Below, one piece after another: positions 1 to 12,727 of a stretch of DNA of 64,000 bases. The stretch's first letter is position 1, and each line of letters opens with the position of its first letter. Under the pieces are notes generated by a model. That model was not told the DNA's origin, made no database searches, and worked only from the letters and a program-made list of their open reading frames with translations. A program made the translations under genes and the position numbers. The DNA lies in assembly GCA_038502055.1 (NCBI GenBank), contig JAXRKN010000038.1, positions 1,302,001-1,366,000 of the forward strand, read 5' to 3'. Source of the DNA: Tanytarsus gracilentus (lineage: Eukaryota > Arthropoda > Insecta > Diptera > Chironomidae).

Positions 1-1654
1 GACATAGGGGGAAAGTTTTGAAGAAAAATAATAGTTCAAAACATTTTAAAAAATAAATATTTAACGAATAAAAGCTTCTTAAATTTGTAAAACAACCTCA
101 GCATAAAAATATGACATTGAAAATTAAATTACTGAATTTTCGACAAGAAACAAAAAATAAAAAGAATATTTTCTTTAAGCGTCGCTTCGAGTTTTATCGA
201 TATCAAGTTGGAAAATATGTTTTCAGCCAATTAAAGATGGTTCGATGAAGTTTTACATACATGTATGCATGTTCGATTATGGCTGTTCAAAAGACCACAC
301 ATATATATCAGAATTGATCTGACACAGCTTTTTTCCAATCGACAGATTTTCATTTTTGATTATTTCCCATCTCATACTCCCCTTCCTGTTTTCAGACTAA
401 AACATGTATTTGATAGCGAAATCTTTTATGCTTAGCATCGTGAATTTCTCAATTTTCTCATCTTTTCGCAATGAGAGTGGCAAAAAACTGAGAGGAAATT
501 TTTTCACTCTCGCGTGAAATTTAAGAGAATATTGTGGTAGATCAAATAAAATTATAATTTCAAGCTTTAATCTTCAGTAATTTTATTTTAATAAATTAAT
601 GATGATAAAATTAAAATTTGTATCGTTATTTGAAATTAGAATTTAATTTAATTTAATAATTTATTGAAAAGCTTAATGAATAAATTTTTAAAAGCTGCAA
701 AAAATTCAATTTTTGCTTGAAATTTCATTCACCATTTAACCATTAATTGAAAATATATTTTCGCCTTCACGGGTGGTTGAGAAACGGAGAATCACATTAA
801 ATTCGTTCAGTCTAGAAAATCATATAAATTTTAAGTTTCAGCATGCTTATTATTGCAAAGATTATAAAAACATTTTGTGTCTCATTGTTCTCAATTTTCA
901 TAGCTAAAATAATCATTCACCTCACAAAATGCTCAATTATTTTCCTTCCATAAAAAATTCCATTATATTTGTTCATCCTTTTTCTAACACCTCAAACCTC
1001 AAATGCGTTAAGAAGTTAATGAAAGGTTTTCTCTCCAATAAATTGCGTGCTTGGAAATTATATATACTTAGGAGAAGCTATAAATTAGAGGTTATAAGAA
1101 GCATCAAACTGTGGCATTAATAATTTGCTAGGTAAACTTTCAAATAGCTTTGTCAATTGAAACGGATTAAATTATTTTAATTGATTTCAACGAGGATTTG
1201 GAGAGCATGTTTGAGTCAGAATTAATCGAGCCGAAAATTGCAGGATTCACAAACTTTTTTTTATATTATTTTTTAATTATTATATTTTTTATTAACTTTT
1301 GTCTCATTAACATTTTTTTAATACTGCCAAAAATCTATTTACCTAAAACCGAACGTAATTATATTTAAATTTGATTTGTAAAATATAAAATTAATTTTGT
1401 TTCTCATTAAAATTTTAATTGATGGAAGTATCTTAAGCCTTTATCAAATATATATCTTCTTATTTCTCAGTTTAAATTCAGGCACAAATCACTCACAAAC
1501 TATTGGTCTAAAATCTAATTGGTTTTTGTCTTTGTAGTCTTTTTCCATTTAGTGTTAAATTCTTAAGCACCATTTTGTTCCTAATTACTAACAAGAACTT
1601 TGTTTAAAAAATAAATGCCAATAGATAAAATCAAATAGTTTTCAATTAAACACA
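1..1654. other. AT-rich stretch without a supportable gene
   Basis: No reading frame here has recognisable protein content or usable splice context. The longest open frame, near 929-1120, has no family resemblance. The right part probably holds the 3' UTR of the XPR1 gene, which ends at 1655 on the minus strand. I see no tRNA, CRISPR or clear transposon ends. Confidence 0.5.
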
Positions 1655-4600
1655 TTATAACCGTTTTAAACTTTGTAAATCAATCGATAAATCTGGTATT
1701 GATGACGTCCTGTATGGAGTTAAAAGCTGCCTCTTCTCAATATCTTTTGTCTTTTTAATTTTTGGACGATTTTGTTTGGTATATCTGAATAAAAAAAGAT
1801 AATTAAGTCATTACAGTTATCACATTAATTAACATTCATACCTATTAATTACTCCATCAGGATCGTCCATCATCTTAAGTATAGTCGTTTGATCCGATGA
1901 ATCAATAGGGGCAATTGAAATATCTCTCACAGCTCTGAACTGACCGCAATTGTTTAAGTGCTCGTTTTCCAATCGGAAGAAGTTCCAAACAAAACGTCGA
2001 AAAACTTCTAATGTTGCTAGAATTGTGGTCAGAACTTCTTGTCCAATGAATTTGTTTTCAGTTATGATAAAAGCCAATATCCAAATAAATCTTAAGCACG
2101 TATTTTCGATTATAGCGAAATAATAGTAAGTCTATTGAGAGAGGTCCTAATAAAATTCGGAAAATAATTTTAAATCATTTTCTACTTACTGAAGAAGAGT
2201 AAACAATTTCTTCGCGTAAAAATGTATTTTCTCCTGCATTCTTATCAAACAAACCCCAGTCCATTTTGAGGTCCCAACTCAGAGCATAGCATGAACTCAC
2301 GAATTGACTTAAAATCATCGCATAAGTGAAAGGATTATCGAATGTTGAATCATACTTGGGTGCATGATAAGCACGGAGAGTAGCAAAAATGACTGAGAAA
2401 AATGTCGTTGAATATTTTCCTGCGTTCACTAAATGTGGAAAGGCCTCGCCTAGAAAGTAAAATTTAAGTTTTAATAAAAAAAAATTATCAGATTTAAAAT
2501 TATAATTACGTGAATCTCGATAACGACGAAGGCATTGCGCGAAACGGAACCAAGCTGGCAGGCAGTTGACAAAGGGTCGAACAAAATCAAAACTTGTCGT
2601 TGTTCTTGATGAACTCATGTTTATCCAGTCGGTGCTCGTTAAATAATACCATAATAGAAAATGGAAGTCCATAAGTGCTATTACTAGAGAATTAAGTTGA
2701 TCCGCAAGCCAGAAATCAGCAAATTTTACTGTGAAAAATGGAGCTGCTACCATGCGACCCTATTAAAAATAACACTATCATGAATTTAAATTGCCATGTT
2801 TTAATAAAAAAAATTACTTACGACTGTCCTAAGAAGCCAAAATCTTGCTTCCCATCTAAATACTTTGAAAGGATTACACATGAAAGAAATCATCACAAAA
2901 ACCAATGCCAATGGATTGACAAATGGCGGAATTGAGAGACTGTGAGAGTAGAGGAAGGTTAACACGCTCACAGCCCAGACAACACCGAAAATTCCAGAAA
3001 TTTCCATTAAATGCTGCTCGCTCAAGTGATTTCTTGGATCAAGTTCGAAAATAAGCACGTGATTACATCCCGAACTCCGCCAGCCGTAAATGTTAAGAGC
3101 AATTAGAAACACAAAAAGTACAATTAGAAAGGGCGCACGATAGAGTCGAAATGCAAGCTTCAAGGTGTTAGCTCTATCTAAGCTGGCATCGTCATTGCTA
3201 GGGTTATAGTAGAAAAGAGTGGAGAGAATCACAGCGATAAATAGTACTATAAAACTGCCAGAAAAGAGACCAACTGTGTATGAAAAAAATAATAAATATC
3301 ATTCACCAATAAAGTTAGAAGCTTCTCACTCACCTTTGAATGTAGTCCAAAGACTCTGCTGTTCACCGAGTGGTGGGACTCTAAGCCTTTTCATCGCCTT
3401 CTGACGATCTCCCTCTTCCAAATCAGATGTCACCACATGCTCGGTATCATGAATTAATTTATCAATGTCTCGATTGACAAAGAAATGCGATGCTTCAACC
3501 TTTTCTTTCTGCCACTTTCCACCAATGTCGACGCGAAGTAGTTTATCATGTTTCTTGAGAATCTTGCGGAAGCCAGTATGGTTAAGGGATTGATAATTTT
3601 GGAGGAGAATAAGTGAGAGATAAAATTCACTGAACGCGAGTTTAAATTCCTGTGGGAGAAATTTTATAAATTTTGTTTAGAATTAAATTTTACTTTTGAT
3701 TCACACCTGTATTTTTTTGTATGGTAATGATTTTTTCTTAATCACTTGATGGGATTTTCCTTTTCCTTTATGCTGAACCCCGTCTAATGCAATTTTAAGC
3801 TCATTATTGAGCGTGGCAAACTTTCTTGTCGCCTCCGCTAGCTTTTCTGAGTAAAATGTATTTATCTTCTTCAGCTCCTTATCACAGTAGTTAAAGAATG
3901 ATTCATCGAAATTGGCAAAATGACGTTTGAGAATTTCTTCTTCTACACTATCTACAGCTGGCGCTTCCTCGACCGCTTGATAAATCATCGCTTTCATTTC
4001 CTTAGAGAAAAAAATTAAATTGCATACATTTTTTTTATTCATCGTCATTTCCACATAAGTGTTTCATTGATTTTATTTTTTTTTTGGCAGCCGTTTTGAA
4101 AATCAATAAATTTGTTGAGATAAGAAAATGAACTTCTCAATGAATGCCAGATGCGAAACAAAGTGTGAAGAGTATTTTTTGTGAGTCATTCAAAGAAATC
4201 CGAATTGAATCTTTTATGACGTAAAACAGTTAAAGTCTAGAGAGCTTGGGGTTTTCCGTATTTAAATTTCTGTAAGCATGTCTGGCATGTTTTTTTGGTG
4301 AGTAAAATCAAACAAGTTCAAAAAAATATTTCTGTTTTTAATTAAATCTTATGACTCTTGTGAGCCTTCTCTCATTATGAGATTAGTTGATTGATTTATT
4401 ACAGCTCGTGTGTCGTTTAAAATTAATTACATCTCTTTAGGCTTCCTTCAGATTGCCGCTTTCATAATCATGATAATAAATTTGAAGAATTCATTTGAGA
4501 TTTTTAAAGATTCACGGCAACGACATTAATTCTAAAACAGTGCGAAAAAACACCTGCTAAAAACTTGCATATCAAATTTGCATGACCTTTCGAGTGTTTT

Positions 4601-5056
4601 TCATTGATGTCGTTTTTGATACAGATTTTTTTCGCGATCGTAAAGTCAATGAATGTTTTTCCTCACTCACAACTAAATTTTATTTTTAGTTCCATTTTTT
4701 GTTCGCATTTTTTCGTCTATGCGGAGATTCAAATGTCTATAATTAATTGATTTGAAAACAGTTGCGCTGGAAGTGGTGATTAAAAGCGCCAAAAAAAATC
4801 AATCAACGAGGAAATGATTCATCACTCATTTTTATCTTAGAACGAGTCAAACACGAGGGCTCTTCAATTACCTGTGCTTAATTTCTAAAAACATTTTCAT
4901 TATCTTAATTTGCTAGATATATTCACCTCATAATTAATATACTGTTTACGCCATTCTGGAGTAATGTGCGATCTGTAGATTAATTAATTTATTAAACTTA
5001 AATGATGCTAATTCTACGTGTATTAAAACTTACGAAAGGTGACCCGAGAACTTCAT
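1655..5056 (-). CDS. XPR1: XPR1/SYG1-family phosphate exporter (SPX-EXS protein)
   Basis: Nine coding exons, read from high to low coordinate: 5034-5056, 4927-4972, 3707-4000, 3334-3649, 2822-3273, 2510-2759, 2190-2449, 1842-2131 and 1655-1784. Phases are consistent and give 686 aa, near the family's usual 690 or so. The N-terminus ([19 protein letters not shown]) is a canonical SPX start; the SPX domain, which senses inositol pyrophosphates, covers about residues 1-225. Several membrane segments follow. The EXS domain includes the family blocks [30 protein letters not shown] and [19 protein letters not shown]. The family exports inorganic phosphate across the plasma membrane. The protein is a host gene despite its historical name as a receptor. 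Intron 2 is long (about 0.9 kb); the others are mostly short. No damage is visible. Confidence 0.95.
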
Positions 5057-5924
5057 GATGACAGCTAGCGATAAGTTTGTATGGTGTGTAAGTTGTCACC
5101 ACCGATCAGAAAATATTTTGTTGACTTTAATCTTCACCCACTATGTGACTCTCTCTCTGAGTTATCGCATCACAACTGTGTTTTTACAGCATATAAATTA
5201 AGCGAACGACAATTCATTCGAATTTATTTTAATTGATTTGTATCGCACTATACTGGTATTCACAATGCTGCGCGTAATCTTTCACTCGTACTTGGAAGCA
5301 TTATTTAAGTGATAGTTCATAATGAGGACAATGTCATTTAGTTTCTCTATATCTTATTAAAAAACGAGAACTTTCAACAATCAATTTTTTACATTCTTGC
5401 GATTAAAAAATAAAGGAAATTAAAAGTTCACTTTTGCAGCTAGTTTAGGATTTTTTCACAACTCATTTCACGCGATCACAACACAATTTTTAGTTCTTAA
5501 CATAAATTTATCTAGGCTGAGGCACTTAAATTACAATTAAATTAATTAATCAGCAACTTTTACAGCTGATTTTTCTTTCACTTCGTTGTTTATTTTTTAA
5601 AGACCCTTATAAAAATGTGAACGAATTTTTAGCGGTTGATCGGTTTGAACCGATCGAAATTTAAAAATCTCCGTTGAAATAATTTTAAAGATGTGAATAA
5701 ATTTTCAGATTTCAGTGCAACTATCAACTTCGAATGAATCTTTTTGAATCTTTTACAATCTCTCTTATACCTCGTTCTGCTTCAATTAATTGGTTTCTTT
5801 ATCAAAATAGCAAACAGAAAATCCTAATTAACAGCATAAAAAACTTTATTAAAAATTCAATATTTGATTTAAATCGGTAAAAATATTTGCACAGCCGCAT
5901 TAACGATTAAATTTGCATTGCATT
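5057..5924. other. Intergenic DNA between XPR1 and SWT1
   Basis: About 870 nt between the XPR1 start codon and the SWT1 stop codon, both genes on the minus strand. It must hold the XPR1 promoter and 5' leader plus the SWT1 3' UTR. It is AT-rich and I see no further gene. Confidence 0.5.
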
Positions 5925-7102
5925 TCACTCGAAATTAATCGTCTTGGTGGTGTTAAAGTCTGCGTAATTGAGCATGTCAATCGAGTACGCTTCAAATCCA
6001 TTGACGAAAGCTTTATTTCTGAGATTAATGTCATTGCTAAGGAGCAAAATTTTATCGGTGACTTGTTTGAGTTGAAATGCACAGTTTAAAATTTTGTCAT
6101 CTCCAGAATCAATCGGTATCACCTCTCTAGAATCCTCATTAATACTTTGTCCAACTACAAAGTTATCCTTCGCTGAAAAATATGAATTGATTGTCTTAAT
6201 ACCACGCTGTGCGGCTTTTGAAATATTTCCTTCTCGAGTTTTGAGCATATCTAGTTCACAAAGAACCACATATGGGATGTAAATACACGCTTTTCCAATT
6301 TCTAAAAAAATATTTAATCAATGAGATTGTTTAATTAGAGCAGAGAGAATTTACCTTTAAACATTTTTCCTTTAATTCGCTCGATGAAATGTGGATTTGA
6401 GCAGAAAATATTTGTATCCACAACAATATAAAGCACATCATCATTTTTTGTATCAGTAAAATCGTGTGGCATGAGTGAAGATGGAATTGACTTGACTTGT
6501 CGGATATTAGTAACTTCCTTTACCACCTCCTCAATATCAATCTCTTCCCAATCCATGGGCTCAAAATAAACCGCGGGGTTATTACTATTTGTCTCTTGCG
6601 AGGATGTCATATCAACGTCCATGCTTTCAATCGGTTGCAGTCTATCCTTTTCTTCAACTCGCTTTCGTGGACTCACCAGCTTCTTCTTTTCAATTGATGC
6701 TGGATCTTTTTGCTTACGTGGACTGATTGTTGGTTTCTTTTCAAGACACTTAAAATTAGATGATTTCTGTGGCACTTTTGCTATTGGCTTGTTATTGTTG
6801 ATTTGTTTGGGTTTAATTTCACTTTCAGTCATAGTATTTATCTCCTTTTGCATTGCCATTTTTAAATTTTTCATACGGTTTTCAGCTATATTCTTTTTAC
6901 CGATGGTTACAGACTTAGATGACACTCCACCCACCTTCTTCGGAGATACTAATTTCATTTTACATTTTTCAGGCGACCGTCGTAAATCAGAAATTTCCCA
7001 CACTGATTCTTTAGTTTCATTATTATAGTAATATACCTTTCCTGCTCTACTTTTTGACTTTACTTTAATCCACCCAGGTGGAAGCTTCTCTTTACTCTCC
7101 AT
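5925..7102 (-). CDS. SWT1: SWT1-like endoribonuclease (WW + PIN domains)
   Basis: Two exons (6355-7102 and 5925-6301) joined in phase encode 374 aa. An N-terminal WW domain spans about residues 7-37 (LPPGWIKV to SVWEI, with an intervening KVYYYNN). A basic, serine-rich linker follows. A PIN-type nuclease domain starts at VVDTNIF, with the first catalytic aspartate at about residue 229; further acidic residues lie in CELDM and in SNDINLRNKAF. WW plus PIN is the Swt1 arrangement. Yeast Swt1 is an endoribonuclease in nuclear mRNA-particle quality control, genetically linked to TREX. The protein ends soon after the PIN core, so it is shorter than vertebrate SWT1, which has an extra C-terminal region. 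It lies 127 bp downstream of the XLF-like gene on the same strand. Confidence 0.85.
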
Positions 7103-7229
7103 TGCAATTACTTTTTTTACTCTCAGGATTGATTTATTGACATATTTTAATAAATTTCTTGTAAATTTTCTAAATTTTTATTTGATTTCTTTTTTTTTGT
7201 TTACTTTTGAATTGAAAATTTTTAAGCCG

Positions 7230-8051
7230 TTAAAACTTAATATTGGGTTTTTTGCGTTTTGTTCCAAGTTTTGTCTCATCTTGGGATATTTGTGTAGCTG
7301 ATGATGATGATGATGATTTTAGCAGTTCCTCTGTGAAATCTATTTCCTGGCTGTCTTCCTTATACTCAAATTTCTTCACCTCCACCGACTGTGGCTTTAA
7401 CATTTGCCTACTTGAAATTTTTTTAAGCTGACGGCGAGCGAGAGCTGTACCTGAATTATTCTGGGAGCCTTGACTTAGACTTATGTCCTTTTCTGTTTTA
7501 GCGCCAAGCATGTTCGAGAGGTCATTGGAATAAATTTCGATCGTGTTCGAAGAGATCATGAAAGCTGGATCAACTAAAGAAACTCTCTTAGTTGGCGCTA
7601 CTTGCTCAATTAGTGACTTAATTAGTCCGTTTACGAAATACTTTGATAATTCTTCAATAGATTTGCACTCTGTCATGTCGAAATAAATTTTTACTTTTTC
7701 TGATTTCTGCGTCTGCTCATTTACCAGAACTTTTAACCAGAATTCAACTTTCAGCTTATCTTGATTAATTTCAATGGACGATTTACTTGGCACTGCTGCA
7801 ATCTCAATGAGCGCTTTGACTACTTTTTTAATGGGAAGTCTGATGGCGTTTATTTCCTAAAATATTTTTACAAATTAAAAAGGTAACTAATTAAAGGAAT
7901 TAATTACACTTATTCGATCGTCCAAAATTTCATTGTTTAGCTTTTCTTTGAAATATCTCTTAAAATTCGTAGCAAAAATGAAATAATCACTTTCATGCGG
8001 AACAATGGAGAAAACTAAATGAATATCGTCGTTTTTAATTACAAAGCTCAT
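7230..8051 (-). CDS. NHEJ1: XLF/NHEJ1-like non-homologous end-joining factor (candidate)
   Basis: Two exons (7908-8051 and 7230-7856) separated by a 51-nt intron encode 256 aa. The N-terminal half reads like an XRCC4/XLF head: short beta-rich segments, then a helix (FKRYFKEKLNNEI...RISEIN, residues about 30-51) matching the place where XLF has its LQQVW...ELNKRL segment. The most specific feature is the last nine residues, KRKKPNIKF (248-256). They match the XLF Ku-binding motif, a basic cluster with KKP and a terminal aromatic residue. XLF bridges broken DNA ends with XRCC4-Lig4 and Ku. The head is too diverged to settle by eye. PAXX or another XRCC4-superfamily member is the main alternative, though the C-terminus favours XLF. 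The gene shares a 285-bp divergent promoter region with TMEM62. Confidence 0.62.
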
Positions 8052-8336
8052 AATTAATCTTTCTTTCTTTCACTTAAAAAAAACCAAAACAAAACAAAAT
8101 TCGACCTTGACTTTATGAATCAAAAAATTTCTTCTTTTTCTTCTTGTTTACCTTATGTGACAATGGGATGGTTTATTTTATAAAAAATTATTAAAAAAAT
8201 TAATACAATACACTAAAATAATTTTAATTCCACGAATGCATATAGTTTTGTTTAATTTATGCAAATATTATGAAAAATAATTTATAAATTAATCCAAGTC
8301 ACCCACTCTTGAGCAGTTTTTTTGTGTAAACAAAAG
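8052..8336. promoter_or_regulatory. Divergent promoter region, XLF-like gene / TMEM62
   Basis: The two start codons point away from each other across 285 bp, so both 5' leaders and promoters must fit here. The DNA is AT-rich and I can name no core element with confidence. Confidence 0.5.
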
Positions 8337-10450
8337 ATGAAAATTCTTTTTGTCATTTTTTTGATCTTAATTTGTCTTGGCTTAATTATTGTTGGTAAGA
8401 TCTATGATGTGAAAATAGACAGTAAGAGTATCAGGAACCAAAATAAATTCGAGAATGCAGTGTTGAATGATGAATTCGACAATTTATTTCACTTTTTGCA
8501 CATATCAGACCTTCACTTGAGTAAAAATCATGATCAGACACGTATTAGTGATTTTCGGGTTTTTTGCTCTGAAGTTGTGCCTCTTGTGAAGCCCCGAGTG
8601 GTAAGTTAGCACTATGTTTAGAGCATAGTCATAATAAAATTTCATCTATAGGTCATCGCAAGTGGAGATTTAACTGATGCCAAAGATGAGTTTTTGGGAA
8701 GTGGCCAGTATAAGGAAGAATGGCTGGCGTACCAGGATGCCCTCAAAGATGCAGATGTGCTATCGAAAACGAATTGGTTAGACATAAGAGGAAATCACGA
8801 TAATTTCAATGTGCAAGTGAGTCATTAAGCAAACTCTTTAAAGTTAACTGTACATACTTTCTTTTCAGTATCTTTACCATACCTCAGACCTCTTTAGAAA
8901 TTATTCAGTGCAGGGCAAACGCTACAGAAAATCTTATATCCATACAGAAACTTTAAATGATACCAAATATAATTTTATAGCTCTAGATGCGAGCATAGAG
9001 CCGGGTTCAAAAAGGCCTTATAATTTCATCGGCATGATTGAAAATGTAGAGCTTGATCGCGTAAAGAGAATGGTTAGTGATAGTAATGGTGACTTTTCAA
9101 TATGGTTTGGTCACTATCCAACATCAACACTTCTCACTCCATCACAAACACCGAACGTTCGCAAGTTCATCGGACAATTTGATAATTCGTTGGGCTATCT
9201 AGCTGGTCATTTACATACTCTTGGACGATTCGTAAACAGAATGTACGCGCTGCATCCGGAGGGCTTTCTAGAACTTGAGTTAGCGGATTTTTTGAGAACC
9301 CGCCGCTATCGACTTGCTGCGATTGATCATGGAATGTTTTCAATCGTCGATCTCTCGCTTCATTCCTACCCATTTGCAATAGTTACCAATCCAAAGAACA
9401 TGCTTTTTAACAATCCTCTTAGAGAAAATATTGAACTACAAAAACGGTCGACTCACATTAGAATTTTGGCATTCTCAAAAGTGGAAATAACTAAGTGCTT
9501 AATTTCAATTGATGAAGGCGATTGGCAGACATGTGTCAAGAAGAGCGAGAACTTTTTTGTCGTGCCTTGGAACCCCTCTAAATTTAGCACTGGAATGCAT
9601 GAGATAAAAATTCACATTAAAGACTCGAACGGAGATATTTTCGACAATTCTCAATACTTTGCGCTTGACGGTTCCAAATTATCGTTTGATTTTCTCGCAA
9701 AGTTCATTTTGATGTCAGACCTTACGACAATTTTTCAAATTGGATACATTTGCGCGTTGGCGCTATGCTTGCTTCCGCTGATTGTCTTTAAAATCTGGCA
9801 ATTATTGTTGCAATGTAAGTTAACGATTATTTTTCAAATTCAATCTTTTAATATAATCAATTGATATTCTAGATAAGAAACTAAATCTACCAAAAATCGA
9901 ATCAAATTATTTAAGATCAACTGTATACAAATATTTGCTGCTCGCTAGCATTAATCGTATCTACTATTCGCTTCTTTTCATGATTCTATGGACTTCATTC
10001 GGTCCATGGTCGTTCAACGAAATTCTCGACGGTCATATTGGATACAACTTTCTTTGGGGAATTTTCGTCAATGGACATTTTTTGCCAGGCACTTTAAACT
10101 ACTGGTACGGTCTCCATCAGCTCGTTTGGTTTCAATTTCCACTGATGCTCATATTGGCTGGTGTGGTCAAGCGCAGCTATAAAAGATCACTACTCGGTGA
10201 CAAAACCAACGAAGGATTTTTGTCCGCACTAAAATCAAACTTGGCATTTGCAGCTTTAATGTGCGCCGAATTATCGCTAGCAATTCTTTATTTAGTTCAA
10301 AACGGATTCATTGCATTTCTTGTTGCACCACTCAGAGTGTGGAGTGTGGTTTTTAGCATTTGGCTCTTCTATCAATCGTACTTTAAAATTTCTGATAGCA
10401 CGTTCCAAAGTATAACTTATCTAAGAGAAGTCATACCAAAAAGATCTTAA
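8337..10450 (+). CDS. TMEM62: TMEM62-like membrane-bound calcineurin-type phosphoesterase
   Basis: Four exons (8337-8600, 8652-8816, 8869-9814, 9873-10450) give 650 aa, near the family's 640 or so. An N-terminal membrane anchor (residues 1-20) precedes a metallophosphoesterase domain with the metal-binding series in order: ISDLH (56-60), SGDLTD (92-97), RGNHD (134-138), FGHYP (223-227) and GHLH (256-259). The C-terminal third has several hydrophobic membrane-spanning segments, as in TMEM62. All expected metal ligands are present, so it should be an active hydrolase; the physiological substrate is not established. The ATG at 8337 is chosen because an upstream in-frame TTG at 8322 is not a plausible start and the hydrophobic anchor begins directly after this ATG. 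It ends 86 bp from the converging gene at 10537. Confidence 0.92.
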
Positions 10451-10536
10451 ATATATAAATATATGCAAAAAGAGGCTTTTAATTTGAGTAGCAAATTTAT
10501 TTTTAATGCTTATAGTGATTTTTTTTATATTATAAA

Positions 10537-12193
10537 TTACGTTTGATAACTCCGCAATGAAGTTAAAGTTATTGTTATGTATCCGGATACATAGAATTGC
10601 GGAATTTTAATCGATTCATTTTCACGAAATATTAAAACAGAACCTGGTTTATGATTTCCATTAACTCTCCTTATTAAATTTACAATTTTTCCTGCAAAAA
10701 GACAAATATATAAATAAATAATTTAATATATATTAAAAAAGTATTTATGTAATATTTAAACACTTACCTAGTACGTTAGTCTGATAAAAGTGCTTATTTT
10801 TAATACATGCTAACGGAGTCAAATCAGTTTGCGGTGTCCATCTTTTAATGATCTCGTGAACTTCAACTTCAATCATTTCAGGAGTTGTTGAAAAAAAGTC
10901 GAGCTGAAATTTAATTAAATTAAATTAAATTGCCAAATTGCAGAATTAGACTTTTTTTACCGGATAAAAGTTAATTTCAATTCTCCTCGAGCTATAGCTT
11001 TCATCCTCTTCATTCTTGCAAGCTTTTTCAATCAGTTCAATGAGCTTGATGTAATTGCAATTTAATTTAGATCTGTTTATGACGTAATCAACTAAACCCA
11101 AATCTTGTGCTTGCTTCAATTCTTTGAAATAGTTGGTAATCATCTCACGGTCAGGATTGAGGTCTATTGATGTCTATAAAAAATTATATCTCAATTAGCT
11201 TCAATTAAATTATCATCGATTATCATTTACCAAAGCATCCATTAGAATTTTCTCGTCGCAATTCGATGTGTAGATTGTCACCGAATTTCTAGGCCTAATA
11301 GAAGGTTCAATCTCAAAGAGAAATGATTCGTTCTGTTTCTCGAAATTTTGTTGGTGCTGCTTATGACGTTCTAAAAGAAATTATTTTTATAAAAAAAATA
11401 CGTTTGCGTTCAATTTACCTTGCTTATGACTATTATGGCACGATTTCACGGGAGATCGGAAGGGCTTAAAGAAACTCGATGGATTTACACGTTCGCGATT
11501 AGGAAATGCGGACGACGAACTGCAAGCAGCTTCTTGACTATCACAAAACTCTTGAGATGAAAGATGTCCTGTGATTTTAAAAATGTCATCTCCTTCAACT
11601 GCCATCCCATGTCGTTGCTTATTTGACTTTTGACATCGTGCTTCCGAGCTTGACTGCTTTAGTACTTTGGGTTTTGCCCCGGTATTCTTGAAATTTGAGC
11701 ACGGCTCTTCGAACATGCTCGTGAGGTTATTTGTAGTGTGTTGGTGATTGACGCTGCTGTTAAGAGCAGATGTTGAAGCTTGATTGTTGAAGTTTTCGAG
11801 AGCTTGGTTATTTTGCAGTTGATTGTCATCCATATGATTTCCATTAATTACCAAATTAGGGCCATGCAGCATCTCATTTTCATTTTCAATCTCGGGCTCA
11901 AAATCCATTTCAAGAAAATCAGTTTCTTCTTCTTGTGGTTGTGGCTGCAATGGCGGTGGTTGTACAGGTAAATTGTTTACCTCTTGATGATTTACGCCAT
12001 TCTCAAAAACATTAATTCTTCCTCGATAAGCGTACCATTGATTGCCAAACTGAATTCCATCGGAAGTCGAAGGACTTGATGAAAAATTGTCTTCAAAAAA
12101 CTGATCATCATCAACATCACTATCTAACTCGTCATGCAATTCATTAAAATTCTGATGGTCATCTCTTTCAGTTGCCGAAATATTAAATTCCAT
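10537..12193 (-). CDS. Unrecognised 472-aa protein, acidic/Q-N-rich N-terminus
   Basis: Five exons (11419-12193, 11231-11370, 10961-11173, 10768-10903, 10537-10691) join in phase to 472 aa, so it is very probably a real gene. I do not recognise the family. Residues 1-260 are low complexity: an acidic stretch (LDSDVDDDQFFEDN), proline/glutamine and asparagine runs, then serine-rich and basic sequence. Residues about 262-472 look folded, with mixed helices (REMITNYFKELKQAQDLG, IKLIELIEKACKN) and short beta-like segments up to the C-terminus. There is no signal peptide or membrane segment. The disordered acidic N-terminus suggests a regulatory or nuclear protein, but that is only an inference. 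Start ATG at 12193; an in-frame TTG upstream is not needed. It is divergent from WBP11. Confidence 0.75.
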
Positions 12194-12727
12194 AGTTTTG
12201 CGATTTTTACTTTTTTTTTGCAAAACAATTTTTAATTTTTGAAATTACATCTATTCGTTTTTCATCACTTCCATTTGATACTTCTTCAAAAGCACAGACT
12301 CAACTGCTGTTTAATTGGCTTCAATATGATTTAGGCCGGGTAAAAGTAATTAATTAAATTCGACGACGACGACGTAAAAAAGAGAAATATTTGTTGAGGA
12401 TATTTTTGAGGGATATTTTTATATCCAACTCTGTTACGACTCCCTCGGGCGGTTTTTTTCCAAAATCATCTCTAAAATTGAAAATTTTTAGTTTCAAATC
12501 ATTTTTGGAATTATTGGAATTCATATTTAATTGGATTTAGTTATGTAAAATTCATAGCGATACGAGTATTTGAAAATATAATAAACTTTCCCACCCACGT
12601 TTTGAAAGGCCGTTGGGATTATTTTTGAATAAAACTCTTGAAAGCGCTTCTTCTTTCTCAATTGATTTGTTTTGATTGTGAAAAATATTAATTGCAATAG
12701 AACTAGACACGCTCACGTTTATTAAAT
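12194..12727. promoter_or_regulatory. Divergent promoter region, unknown gene / WBP11
   Basis: 534 bp between two outward-facing start codons. It contains a short GAC-rich run (near 12361-12374) and homopolymer stretches. No coding content is visible. Confidence 0.45.

Noticed and set aside
929..1120. 63-codon open frame
   Set aside because: No family resemblance, no splice context, and AT-rich composition that yields such frames by chance.
2738..3404. Short plus-strand frames across XPR1
   Set aside because: They are antisense shadows of XPR1 coding exons with conserved EXS and SPX content on the minus strand.
8322..8336. Upstream TTG start for TMEM62 (similar TTG starts at 12223 and 14356 for other genes)
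   Set aside because: Non-ATG starts are not needed; ATGs immediately downstream give the expected N-termini.
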